A stretch of DNA of 64,000 nucleotides from Bolinopsis microptera (lineage: Eukaryota > Ctenophora > Tentaculata > Lobata > Bolinopsidae), in assembly GCF_026151205.1 (NCBI RefSeq), contig NC_087084.1:14526235-14590234 (forward strand), written 5' to 3'. Both the position numbers and the translations under genes were made by a program. Positions 49,358 to 61,530 of the stretch are shown one piece after another. The first letter of the stretch is position 1. Every line of letters starts with the position of its first letter. The notes below the pieces were generated by a model, which was not told the DNA's origin, did no database searches, and saw nothing but the letters and a program-made list of their open reading frames with translations.

Positions 49358-50153
49358 TATATTTGAGTGTATAATACACTGTAAATACTCTTTTTTTAAA
49401 GTTTAATTTTCACTGGGTACTCTAATAAACACTTTTTACCTGGTCCTCTTATTTTTCTTCCCTTGCTATGCAAGCCCTGTCTCTTGTTTATACAATTTTT
49501 AACTCGTATATTGGGTAGATTGAGTATTTATTATGGATTTTATATTGTTGTTAGCCCTGCTGATTTGTGTATTAGTAATGATTACCTATCTGATGGACTA
49601 CGGTATATGCAGTTGATGGTAGTTTTCTCTTATTTTTCTTCTCTTGCTCTGCAAGCCCTGATTCTTGTATAAACATATTGTTTGATATAATATTGTATAT
49701 TTTTGTATTGATTGTGGTATTTTGTGTGCCAGATTCAGCAATGGGTTCTTGCTGAATCACTGTATATTACACTCTGTGACTAGTCCCTTTGATCCATCTC
49801 TTGCCCTGCAAGCCCTGTTTCTTGTCTATACAGCATATAATTATCATGTATCACATTGTAGTATGTAATAAACATTTGTTGTAGTGTAGGATTGTTTGAA
49901 TTTCTTTTTGCTATGTTTTATAATATTTATTTGTATAATTTGTGAGTGTTTCTCCCGCTTTTCTTCCCTTGCGCAGCAAGCCCTGTCTCTTGTAAAAACA
50001 ACCTTGAAAGTTTTGTAGATACATATAGTTTCTACACCTTTATCCTCTGGTCCCTAGGGTCAGCTGATCCCGGGCCAGAGGAAAACTACCGACTGCCAAG
50101 GTCTGACGCCTAGGCAGTCGAGACCTCTTATTGAGACCCTTTATAATAATAGT

Positions 50154-50315
50154 AACTAGAAATTTATTCATCGCTTTATAGTCAAAAATAACTCAAAATC
50201 CAAAGATTCAGTTCAACCCATCTAAAGCGACACATGAACATGAACAAGAGAACTTAGAGTTTTATGAATTATGGTTATATATATATATGTACAAATATAT
50301 ATATATATTATATAT
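50154..50315. other. Short AT-rich flank
   Basis: AT-rich sequence with a TATATA run ahead of the MITE. No gene. Confidence 0.4.
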
Positions 50316-51091
50316 ATTTGGCCCAGGGTGGGCCAAAAGTCAGTACCCATACGTTGGGTCTTATACATCCGCCGTGTTTTATATTTGAGAGTTGCTGCTT
50401 TGCAGATGGCATACTGTACCTACTTGTTCGAGGATTCCGTCGCCAAAATTTGAAAATTCGAATATTTTAGACCACGCCCATTCAATATTAAAACACCTAT
50501 ATTGTTCTTTCTGAACATGTTGGACTCCTAATTTTTTTCTGAGACGGTAGATTATTAAATTTTGCATCTTATCTGAAAAAATATGTGAAATGGATTAGAA
50601 ATGACGAAGATATCAAGCATTTTTTGTATCTCGTTAGCAAAATTGATTGGGTGATTATGTGACACCGTGACACGACACCTTAATTGGGCAGCCTTAACAA
50701 TTCCCATAATGTTTAAGGGGGTGGTTAACGGGGGTCACCTTATCACGTGATTAGGTAAGCCAATCACCTGATCACATGTAATGAATAAACTCGTTATGCT
50801 TCGTATCTCGGTCATCTGAGAAGCTATAACTCTAATTTTTTCAGGACAAACGTAATTCAAATGGCCAAACACAATTCAGTAAAATTTAGCTCGATCCGAC
50901 TATCCAAATTATCAAATAAATGCGAAAGTGAACCTTCATTTGAAAAAAATGAACACGAATATTTTTCGAGTTGACAAATTCCTCGAACCAGTGGTGGTAT
51001 TAAGTCATACCAGAAAGAATTATTTCAATTGGGCAGTCAGTGACTGAGCTATAAAGGCTAACGTATGGGTACTGACTTTTGGCCCACCCTG
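50316..51091. mobile_element. Mariner/Tc1-like MITE
   Basis: Perfect ~31-bp terminal inverted repeats start CAGGGTGGGCCAAAAGTCAG and read inverted at the right end (...GGCCCACCCTG). The right end is followed by TA; the left TA is changed. CAGGGTGxxCCAAAAGT ends are typical of IS630/Tc1/mariner elements. No transposase ORF. A diverged inverted relative is in the intron at 28664-29110. Confidence 0.8.
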
Positions 51092-51104
51092 TATATTTAA
51101 TATA

Positions 51105-53870
51105 TATATAGTAATGTATAGCTGATGTTGATTATGGTGGGATGTAGTAATGTAAAGTAATGTATAGCTGATGTTGATTATGGTGGGATGTAGTAATGTA
51201 AAGTAATGTATAGCTGACGTTGATTATGGTGGGATGTAGTTATGTATAGTAATGTATAGCTGATGTTGATTATGGTGGGATGAAGTAATGTATAGTATTG
51301 TATATCTGATGTTGATTATGGTGGGATGTAGTTATGTATAGTAATGTATAGCTGATGTTGATTATGGTGGGATGTAGTAATGTATAGTAATGTATAGCTG
51401 ATGTTGATTATGGTGGGATGTAGTAATGTATAGCTGATGTTGATTATGGTGGAATGTAGTATTGTATATCTGATGTTGATTATGGTGGGATGTAGTTATG
51501 TATAGTAATGTATAGCTGATGTTGATTATGGTGGGATGTAGTAATGTATAGTAATGTATAGCTGATGTTGATTATGGTGGGATGTAGTAATGTATAGCTG
51601 ATGTTGATTATGGTGGAATGTAGTATTGTATATCTGATGTTGATTATGGTGGGATGTAGTTATGTATAGTAATGTAGAGCTGATGTTGATTATGGTGGGA
51701 TGTAGTTATGTATAGTAATGTATAGCTGATGTTGATTATGGTGGGATGTAGTTATGTATAGTAATGTATAGCTGATGTTGATTATGGTGGAATGTAGTAT
51801 TGTATATCTGATGTTGATTATGGTGGGATGTAGTTATGTATAGTAATGTATAGCTGATGTTGATTATGGTGGGATGTAGTAATGTATAGCTGATGTTGAT
51901 TATGGTGGGATGTAGTAATGTATAGCTGATGTTGATTATGGTGGGATGTAGTAATGTATAGTATTGTATAGCTGATGTTGATTATGGTGGGATGTAGTTA
52001 TGTATAGTAATGTATAGTTGATGTTGATTATGGTGGGATGTAGTAATGTATAGTAATGTATAGCTGATGTTGATTATGGTGGGATGTAGTAATGTATAGC
52101 TGATGTTGATTATGGTGGGATGTAGTAATGTATAGCTGATGTTGATTATGGTGGGATGTAGTAATGTATAGCTGATGTTGATTATGGTGGGATGTAGTTA
52201 TGTATAGTAATGTATAGCTGATGTTGATTATGGTGGGATGTAGTAATGTATAGTAATGTATAGCTGATGTTGATTATGGTGGGATGTAGTAATGTATAGT
52301 ATTGTATATCTGATGTTGATTATGGTGGGATGTAGTTATGTATAGTAATGTATAGCTGATGTTGATTATGGTGGGATGTAGTAATGTATAGTAATGTATA
52401 GCTGATGTTGATTATGGTGGGATGTAGTAATGTATAGCTGATGTTGATTATGGTGGAATGTAGTATTGTATATCTGATGTTGATTATGGTGGGATGTAGT
52501 TATGTATAGTAATGTATAGCTGATGTTGATTATGGTGGGATGTAGTTATGTATAGTAATGTATAGCTAATGTTGATTATGGTGGGATGTAGTAATGTATA
52601 GCTGATGTTGATTATGGTGGAATGTAGTATTGTATATCTGATGTTGATTATGGTGGGATGTAGTTATGTATAGTAATGTATATCTGATGTTGATTATGGT
52701 GGGATGTAGTAATGTATAGCTGATGTTGATTATGGTGGGATGTAGTTATGTATAGTAATGTATAGCTGATGTTGATTATGGTGGGATGTAGTAATGTATA
52801 GTATTGTATAGCTGATGTTGATTATGGTGGGATGTAGTTATGTATAGTAATGTATAGCTGATGTTGATTATGGTGGGATGTAGTAATGTATAGTAATGTA
52901 TAGCTGATGTTGATTATGGTGGGATGTAGTAATGTATAGCTGATGTTGATTATGGTGGGATGTAGTAATGTATAGCTGATGTTGATTATGGTGGGATGTA
53001 GTAATGTATAGCTGATGTTGATTATGGTGGGATGTAGTTATGTATAGTAATGTATAGCTGATGTTGATTATGGTGGGATGTAGTAATGTATAGTAATGTA
53101 TAGCTGATGTTGATTATGGTGGGATGTAGTAATGTATAGTATTGTATATCTGATGTTGATTATGGTGGGATGTAGTTATGTATAGTAATGTATAGCTGAT
53201 GTTGATTATGGTGGGATGTAGTAATGTAAAGTAATGTATAGCTGATGTTGATTATGGTGGGATGTAGTAATGTATAGCTGATGTTTATTATGGTGGAATG
53301 TAGTATTGTATATCTGATGTTGATTATGGTGGGATGTAGTTATGTATAGTAATGTATAGCTGATGTTGATTATGGTGGGATGTAGTTATGTATAGTAATG
53401 TATAGCTGATGTTGATTATGGTGGGATGTAGTTATGTATAGTAATGTATAGCTGATGTTGATTATGGTGGAATGTAGTATTGTATATCTGATGTTGATTA
53501 TGGTTAGATGTAGTTATGTATAGTAATGTATAGCTGATGTTGATTATGGTGGGATGTAGTAATGTATAGCTGATGTTGATTATGGTGGGATGTAGTTATG
53601 TATAGTAATGTATAGCTGATGTTGATTATGGTGGGATGTAGTAATGTATAGTAATGTATAGCTGATGTTGATTATGGTGGGATGTAGTAATGTATAGTAT
53701 TGTATAGCTGATGTTGATTATGATGGGATGTAGTTATGTATAGTAATGTATAGCTGATTTTGATTATGGTGGGATGTAGTAATGTATAGTAATGTATAGC
53801 TGATGTTGATTATGGTGGGATGTAGTAATGTATAGTAATGTATAGCCGATGTTGATTATGGTGGGATGTG
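51105..53870. repeat. 36/46-bp satellite array, ~2.8 kb
   Basis: The core unit is TAATGTATAGCTGATGTTGA plus TTATGGTGGGATGTAG (36 bp). Many units carry an additional 10-bp TWATGTATAG. Variants such as TATTGTATATC and GGTGGAATG recur in fixed order, showing block duplication of several units at a time. It lies between the mariner-like MITE and the inverted LINE 3' end. Confidence 0.95.
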
Positions 53871-53919
53871 ACGCACTGTTCCTGACACGTGAAATGTTTA
53901 AATATAATTAATATTATAT

Positions 53920-54165
53920 CTGGTCTCAATAATAGGTCTCGACTGCCTAGGCATCAAACCTTGGCAATCGGTAATTTTCCTCTGGCCCGGAGTCAGTTGA
54001 CCCTAGGGACCAGAGGATAAAGGCGTAGAGAGTGTGTGTATTTACAAAAGTGGTTGTTTTTACAAGAGACAGGGCTTGCAATGCAAGGGAAGAAAAACGG
54101 GAGAAACAAACACAAAATGCATATTAAATGACTTAGCAAATAATTAATATTATTATTATTATACC
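53920..54165 (-). mobile_element. 5'-truncated inverted copy of the R4-like LINE 3' end
   Basis: The sequence GGTCTCAATAATAGGTCTCG ... CTGCCTAGGCATC ... CCCTAGGGACCAGAGGATAA and then ACAAGAGACAGGGCTTGCAA is the reverse complement of the LINE tail at 49970-50145. It is followed by an ATTATTATTATTAT tract (54150-54165), the TAA-type target on the other strand. Only the terminal ~200 bp of the LINE is present. Confidence 0.75.
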
Positions 54166-54311
54166 TGAACAACTAGGTTCTTTTAAGTAAGTGAATTCAC
54201 GATGTAATGATACCCTTCAATTATACCTTTCAATGATACCTTTCAATTATAATGGAGATTAAACTGATGGAGATTTGTATGTACATAACGAATATTATTA
54301 TTATGATTTAC

Positions 54312-55541
54312 CTAGGTTGAAGCAACAAGGCTCTTTTGAGAAGGTGAACTCTGTCCCTATCGTGCAAGTCACTTCATTGCTCCCTTTGTTGAGAGCTTCT
54401 GGGTCAGAACAAGTCACTTCCACGACGGTGCCTGGGTCTACTGGAAAATTGGCTGCTGTCTTAATCGTACTTGTCCACTCAGCCTTCAGTCCAGTACATA
54501 TCACTGTACAAATATTGCCGTTAGTAATTTGTTTAAAAAAGTTTGACAGTTCACATAATGTTTTATACAGTGCTAGATACTAACTACCAATAAGAATTTC
54601 TATGCAGTTCACAGGCACATTAAACTATTATGGACGTATTACAATCTGAATCTACATTTATCTTCGTATCTTAGATTTTAGATCTTCAACTACCAAGTTA
54701 CCTGTTAGAGGTCTGTAGAAATCAGAGGCAGTTTCAGAGTAATGGAACTTTATCTTTGCAATGCTCCTGCTCCTGCTCAAGTAAATGCTCCAGTCACTGT
54801 CACTACACGTTGAGTCTGACATCAGGGTGTTGATCACCTCCACCTCGTTACAGTGTACCACTAGTCTGATACCTGAGGTTCTAGTTAACGTTACCCTCCA
54901 TACGTATACCTTGTCTCTTGCAGTAGGTAGGTCAGTAAGGAAGTTAGTGCGGTCCGAGCTGCAATACATGATATGGTACTTAGGAGTAGAGGTGAAGTAG
55001 AGTAAGAGTCCTCCTGCAAGGTCTTCCTGTGAAGTGTAGAACATCACCCACGCTATATCTTCACTCCCTAGCGTGCTATCAGTCTTTATTTCAAGAGAAT
55101 ACTGCTCCAGATTGAAGTCTATATATTCATCATGTTGTACTGCTACCCAGCCTGTTGTTATTACAACGTTATTATCTTAAAGTAGATTACAGTACATCAG
55201 TTGGTAGATAAAAATAAAGTAATTGCTTTGTTGATAATATTTTACTTATGATTGTAGTATCATGAGTAAAATATTATCAACTAAAGCAATTACTTTACGA
55301 TTGTTGTGTTATGAATATATTATATAATATTGGGTCGATAGTTCATCTTACGTACGATAGTTCATCTTACGTACACGTTTTGACATTTCATTTGATTAAA
55401 ATATCATTTCACAAATATTATCTGACTGCAAAAATATAAAGATGTGTAAACAAAACCATTGTGAATGGTGATCCTACCTTCATCTAGATCCTCAGCAGCA
55501 TTCTCAATAATCAGAAGGGATAGCAGCAAGATTATCCGCAT
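54312..55541 (-). CDS. Secreted protein with sushi-like domain (3' partial)
   Basis: Three phase-consistent minus-strand exons: 55478-55541, 54702-55151 and 54312-54503. Exon 1 encodes a signal peptide (MRIILLLSLLIIENAAEDLD). Exon 2 (150 residues) begins GWVAVQHDEYIDFNLEQYSL and has VYVWRVTLTRTSGIRLVVHC, STCSDSDWSIYLSRS and ETASDFYRPLT; it resembles the FAMeT/Methyltransf_FA-like beta-sandwich found in extracellular proteins, but I am not sure. Exon 3 (ICTGLKAEW, NFPVDPGTVVEVTCSDPEAL, SNEVTCTIGTEF, SKEPCC) resembles a sushi/CCP module. The donor CTAG/GTAAAT shows more exons follow, but downstream sequence is LINE and satellite, so the gene may be interrupted. It is likely extracellular, in recognition or adhesion. 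Confidence 0.65.
55213..55298. repeat. Small hairpin element in an intron
   Basis: TAAAGTAATTGCTTTGTTGA and the near-perfect inverted copy (TCAACTAAAGCAATTACTTT) form ~32-bp arms with a ~20-bp loop, in intron 1 of the secreted protein gene. Confidence 0.85.
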
Positions 55542-55659
55542 TGTTATATCACACCGTACTTGATGCCTAACAATAGAAGTCCAAAATAAGCCATAATAAT
55601 TAGTTTTTAACTAATTACAACACTAACAAGCATTTCGCCGCGGTTAAACCACACACGAT

Positions 55660-55945
55660 CAATTTTCCCTGCCATGTACCATTAATTCTTTTAAGTGAAA
55701 AGCGTGACTGGAGAAAAAGTGCACCATATTCACATGCATGGTAAAAATTGACGATTTATTTGACCAATGCAGCGCCGCGCATCAACAATAAATGAATCCA
55801 GAAAATTGCGGAAAATAACTTTGCGAAGGAGGAACTTCACTTCAATTAATTAACACATGGCTAGCGTCGCGCGCAGCATAACAGACGCTTCAATTCCTCT
55901 ACTTATTCCCTACGATCTTTTTGCCTTCGGCAATAGTAGGAAAAA
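55660..55945 (-). repeat. Dispersed repeat, copy 2
   Basis: Inverted homologue of 27255-27610: it shares CCTACGATCTTTTTGCCTTC, TTAATTAACACATGGCTAGC and GCGCGCAGCATAACAGACGC. Indels separate the copies, including a ~25-bp GCGCCGCGCATC-containing segment present only here. Confidence 0.75.
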
Positions 55946-56024
55946 AATCTATTACATTTATTGAGTATCATGTAACGTGATGGAAGTATTTTAAGCGGGT
56001 AATATCCTGTCCAAACCCAGGATA

Positions 56025-59000
56025 AATAGTTCAAGGGGGCTATATTTATGAGTCGCATTTGAACTTGATTTCTCTTGGAGAATTTCTCTTTAGACTCTTA
56101 ACTTGCGAACAAATTGAAGCAGCAAACTTTAGGCTAGAAACTTTATTGAATTGAAATAATCATTCCACGTAACAACGTCTTCTTCAGTTCTGTAATAAAA
56201 TTGTTAAACATATGTAAAAATTAACGACGGAAAGAAATTTAAAATAACATTAAAACAAAAACAGAGAAATAAAATTTACGAAATATGACCCAAAAATGTA
56301 ATTGCAAAAAATGTCAAAACAACAAAAAATACGACAAGAAGAAATGTAAGCTAATACAACTAAATACTGTACTACTCATGATACTAAACTAATTAGTAAA
56401 CGTAAAACTGGTTGTTCAGAATTCACAGTTCATGTGTAAAAACTAATGATAAAATCAGCACTTAAGCAACGATAACTCGGTTGTCATGGTTACTATCCAA
56501 GATAGTCCTATCAATACATTATTTACTAGTTAAACATCGACTAAATATTTGTACAAATAACTCAACTCAGAACGATCATTCATTTCAGGACTTAATCTCA
56601 ATATATACATCGCTTCTACAATCTTTCTACGAACAGTTTTACTCTGTAAATCAAGTAACTTAAAAGATAAAACTGGGGTTCGGTTAGGATGTAGAGATGC
56701 GTAGTGCTGTCCAACCCCATTCTCTGGATGTGCTCTAGGATTCCTAGCAGCCTGTCTGTGCTCCATCAGACGAGCATGGAGGCTTCTCTCAGTTTCCCCA
56801 CAGTATCTCTTACCACATAACTCGCAAGTAACTAAGTAAATAGCTCCTTTTGTTGAGCATGTTGTTCCTGTGAGTCTAGGGCAGATCTCACAATTGTTAG
56901 GGTTACCAAGGTCACAAGTCTTCTTATCCAGTGGACGAGAGCGGCAGAAGATGTCCTGTAACTTCTTACCAGGTGTAAAATAACTCTGATGGGGAGTTAT
57001 TGGGTCATATTTCGTAAATTTTATTTCTCTGTTTTTGTTTTAATGTTATTTTAAATTTCTTTCCGTCGTTAATTTTTACATATGTTTAACAATTTTATTA
57101 CAGAACTGAAGAAGACGTTGTTACGTGGAATGATTATTTCAATTCAATAAAGTTTCTAGCCTAAAGTTTGCTGCTTCAATTTGTTCGCAAGTTAAGAGTC
57201 TAAAGAGAAATTCTCCAAGAGAAATCAAGTTCAAATGCGACTCATAAATATAGCCCCCTTGAACTATTTATCCAACCTGGGATTACCTCGATCCAGTATT
57301 GGGCTTACCCGTCAATTTCTTAGCTTAGGTGAAAAACTAAAAGTCACGGAACAAAAGTTATGTTTTATGAAGAAATGCAAAGCTACTAGGATTTTTCCAG
57401 CATTCATTTTGAACAATTGTAATTTGAATACAGACATTTTATTTCCTAATCATCTCCCTCTGGACTTCTCTGTGTTGTTACATAAGATCCGCATCCTCAG
57501 TTTAAATCAATGTATTAAACAGTTATATACGGACATCAATTGTTTGAAACAACACATTTGTGATACTAAACACCAGTTATATCTTGTGTTCTCGAATCAG
57601 TGGTGTCTTCATGAAATCTTGTCAGTATTTGAGACAAATAATCTAGACGTTAAACGTGATTACAAGGAGCATCTTCAGAATAAGTTTTACTGGTTACTTC
57701 AGAAGCATTACCCCTATAGTCCTCCTCCTCACACCACTATCGTGGATCCATCCACCCCTACATCACGAGTTACTGTTATTGATTGCAATCCTGAGGAACC
57801 ACTGAACGTTACGGAGGCCGAGCTGGACATCTTATCACTCGGTCCAAAATTCGCATTACCTCGGAAAGTGGATGAATCGTTGATAAAAGAGGTTGAAGTG
57901 AACTTGACTGAATGTGCGTATAAGTGCAGATGGAAACGTAACAACGAATCCAACGTACCTAACGAAGCTCTGAACCCAGGACAGTTAGATTCTTTGTACA
58001 GGCAAGCACGCAAGAAGAAATGCCCGTTTCAACGACCCTACATCCCTGCACCACCGAACGAAGATCCACAACTCGAGATGGACTTGAAATTGTTCAACCG
58101 GTTTATGATGAGCATCCTGAGAGCACCAGATATCCAGCCACCATCAAACCTCACTTTTAATCAGCGAACTGGACTACGTACTCTCAAGGAAAGACCGAAC
58201 ATTCACATCTCGAAGTCTGATAAGTGTGGCGAGTTTGTCGTGACTAGTGTTGATACGTACCGGACGCTAACGATCGAACACCTGAACAAGAGCACTTCTG
58301 GAGTCTACGAATGGGTAGAGCCCACCCGTTCGAGTTACGGAGTACGCAGACCTGTTCAACGACCTACTCCTATAACGTATCAGAATCAAATTAACAAGAA
58401 ATGTGCAGATATTGAATCAGAGTGTAATAGGTTGTGGCGGACTATTTGCAGTAACCATATGGAATTAGACTCACGTATTGAGGATTTATTTATTAGCTCG
58501 TACTCTACATTACCTACTATGTACACCCTGGTGAAGACACACAAGTTCCCACCTGATACTGACTACTCTCGTATCAACTTGGAGGATATGAAAGTTAGAC
58601 CAATCGTATCGTGTTGTGGCTCACCTACAGAAAAGTTGGCTTGGTTAGTTACCGACATTATCAGTCCTTTGTTGAGAGAAGTACCTACTCATATGTACGA
58701 TATCTACAGCCACCTGGACATCCTCTGTAGGCTACCAGAGAGTGAACTAAAAGGTTTACAGTTCTTTACAGCGGATGTATCAGCTTTGTATACGAATTTG
58801 AATATCAATGAGTGTATTGAGACAGTTATTGAATTTGCAGAAGAACATTGGAGTAAGTTAAGTACGTATTGTTTAAGTTTATCAGAAATTAGAGGTATCT
58901 TTACAGTAGTTTTGACGAATTCTTATTTTACATTTAATGGGAGACTTTATAAACAACTTTTAGGTTTATTCATGGGTTGTAGACCATCCCCTCCTGTAGC

Positions 59001-60526
59001 GATTATTAGAATGTGGAAATTCGAGCGTAATAGTATATATTTAGACAGTTATTACATCAGTAACCCTGTTCGGTTCTTATACAAACGGTATGTAGATGAT
59101 GCTGGTTCCTGAGCCAAATCCAGAGAAGAAGCACTGGATATGTTACAACGCATAGCCGACCAGGATCCCGATAACAGAATCAAGTGGGAGATCGAGTTCC
59201 CGTCTACCCCTGCGGATTTTGTCCCGTTCCTGAGTACGGAAATCCGGATCGATGAGGAAGGAAAAGTGCACCACAGATTCTACAGGAAAACCAAGAACAA
59301 GGGGATAACATTACACCAGAAGTCACACCACCCGGACTCAGTGAAGGAGGAGTGTAAGAAGAACTTCTACCGTAATGCCACCATTGCTTCCTCAGGACCC
59401 CAGGAACTCGATCATTCAGTTAAGATCATCGATGATCTCTTAAAGAAAAATGGACACCAACCTCTGAGTCATAACGCAAGGAACAGGAGGACTAGGAGAA
59501 GACGTCAAACCACACCTGACTCTGTCCCACTCACCTTACCATTCATCTCTGGAACAGTTTGTAATAAGATTCGCAACTACATCAAATCTAACAAACTCCC
59601 CATCAGAGTTATTTTTACACCTGGTAAGAAGTTACAGGACATCTTCTGCCGCTCTCGTCCACTGGATAAGAAGACTTGTGACCTTGGTAACCCTAACAAT
59701 TGTGAGATCTGCCCTAGACTCACAGGAACAACATGCTCAACAAAAGGAGCTATTTACTTAGTTACTTGCGAGTTATGTGGTAAGAGATACTGTGGGGAAA
59801 CTGAGAGAAGCCTCCATGCTCGTCTGATGGAGCACAGACAGGCTGCTAGGAATCCTAGAGCACATCCAGAGAATGGGGTTGGACAGCACTACGCATCTCT
59901 ACATCCTAACCGAACCCCAGTTTTATCTTTTAAGTTACTTGATTTACAGAGTAAAACTGTTCGTAGAAAGATTGTAGAAGCGATGTATATATTGAGATTA
60001 AGTCCTGAAATGAATGATCGTTCTGAGTTGAGTTATTTGTACAAATATTTAGTCGATGTTTAACTAGTAAATAATGTATTGATAGGACTATCTTGGATAG
60101 TAACCATGACAACCGAGTTATCGTTGCTTAAGTGCTGATTTTATCATTAGTTTTTACACATGAACTGTGAATTCTGAACAACCAGTTTTACGTTTACTAA
60201 TTAGTTTAGTATCATGAGTAGTACAGTATTTAGTTGTATTAGCTTACATTTCTTCTTGTCGTATTTTTTGTTGTTTTGACATTTTTTGCAATTACATTTT
60301 TGGGTCATATTTCGTAAATTTTATTTCTCTGTTTTTGTTTTAATGTTATTTTAAATTTCTTTCCGTCGTTAATTTTTACACATGTTTAACAATTTTATTA
60401 CAGAACTGAAGAAGACGTTGTTACGTGGAATGATTATTTCAATTCAATAAAGTTTCTAGCCTAAAGTTTGCTGCTTCAATTTGTTCGCAAGTTAAGAGTC
60501 TAAAGAGAAATTCTCCAAGAGAAATC
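56025..60526 (+). mobile_element. Penelope-like element with inverted 5' partial copy
   Basis: The whole unit is bracketed by a 12-bp TSD AAACCCAGGATA (56013-56024 and 60527-60538). From the left: an inverted partial copy (56025-56998) covering the ORF's GIY-YIG end, UTR and next unit's start; then a direct terminal repeat (57000-57225); the coding region; and the second direct repeat (60301-60526). Penelope elements typically carry such pseudo-LTRs from tandem partial copies and inverted fragments. The two direct repeats differ at about one position (ACATATG/ACACATG), showing recent insertion. Confidence 0.9.
57235..60063 (+). pseudogene. Penelope-like RT with GIY-YIG endonuclease, one in-frame stop
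   Basis: ORF 57235-59112 (625 aa) and ORF 59140-60063 (307 aa) are in the same frame, separated only by TGA at 59110-59112 and nine codons. RT motifs: VRPIVSCCGSPTEKLAW (residue ~454), FFTADVSALYTNLNI (motif A, Asp about 513), LGLFMGCRPSPP (motif B), RYVDD (motif C, residues 619-623). After the stop the connector (FLSTEIR, HRFYRKTKNKGITLHQKSHH) leads to the Cys-rich CDLGNPNNCEICPR and the GIY-YIG nuclease (AIYLVTC...KRYCGETERSLHARLMEHR). PLE RT copies RNA at sites nicked by GIY-YIG. AGS-stop-AKS sits where Penelope RTs have a Trp or hydrophobic residue, so TGA is likely a point mutation. Without readthrough, RT and nuclease are separated. Confidence 0.92.
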
Positions 60527-60599
60527 AAACCCAGGATACATAACATAAAGACTTTGTTGTAACTTTGCATGAAACTTATTTATAAACAACAATAATTTA

Positions 60600-61530
60600 T
60601 TATCACGGTGTCGCACTTTTTACTAGATAAAGTACACTAAATAGTTTTTACTGCTAAATAGCACGTCTCTGTTTACTACATAAAATACACTAAATAGTTT
60701 GTACTGCTAAATAGCTCGTCTCTGTTTACTACATAAAATACACTAAATAGTTTGTACTGCTAAATAGCTCGTCTCTGTTTACTACATAAAATACACTAAA
60801 TAGTTTGTACTGCTAAATAGCACGTCTCTGTTTACTACATAAAATACACTAAATAGTTTGTACTGCTAAATAGCACGTCTCTGTTTACTACATAATATGC
60901 ACTAAATTTAGTTTGTACTGCTAAATAGCTCGTCTCTGTTTACTACATAAAATACACTAAATAGTTTGTACTGCTAATTAGCTCGTCTCTGTTTACTACA
61001 TAATATACACTAAATTTAGTTTGTACTGCTAAATAGCTCGTCTCTGTTTACTACATAAAATACACTAAATAGTTTGTACTGCTAAATAGCACGTCTCTGT
61101 TTACTACATAATATACACTAAATTTAGTTTGTACTGCTAAATAGCTCGTCTCTGTTTACTACATAATATACACTAAATTTAGTTTGTACTGCTAAATAGC
61201 TCGTCTCTGTTTACTACATAAAATACACTAAATAGTTTGTACTGCTAAATAGCACGTCTCTGTTTACTACATAATATACACTAAATAGTTTGTACTGCTA
61301 AATAGCACGTCTCTGTTTACTACATAATATACACTAAATTTAGTTTGTACTGCTAAATAGCTCGTCTCTGTTTACTACATAAAATACACTAAATAGTTTG
61401 TACTGCTAAATAGCTCGTCTCTGTTTACTACATAATATACACTAAATTTAGTTTGTACTGCTAAATAGCTCGTCTCTGTTTACTACATAAAATACACTAC
61501 ATAGTTTGTACTGCTAAATAGCTCGTCTCG
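60600..61530. repeat. ~53-56-bp minisatellite
   Basis: About 17 copies of TACTACATAAAATACACTAA plus ATAGTTTGTACTGCTAAATAG and CTCGTCTCTGTTT. Two variant classes (AAATAGTTT and AAATTTAGTTT; CTCGTC and CACGTC) mix in a non-random order, suggesting block duplication. Confidence 0.95.

Larger units (their letters stand above)
47005..50153 (+). mobile_element. R2/R4(Dong)-type LINE, 5'-truncated
   Basis: A non-LTR retrotransposon copy beginning inside its RT directly after a (TAA)n tract and ending in TTATAATAATAG. Its RT, zinc knuckle and restriction-like endonuclease are described under the two ORFs. The 3' UTR (49360-50150) carries four degenerate ~170-bp units, each with CTTGCxxxGCAAGCCCTGTC (near 49460, 49630, 49795, 49970). 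The terminal ~100 bp (CCTCTGGTCCCTAGGGTCAG ... CCTAGGCAGTCGAGACCTC) recurs inverted at 53925-54030. TAA tracts at both ends fit the insertion preference known for R4/Dong-type elements. Confidence 0.8.
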
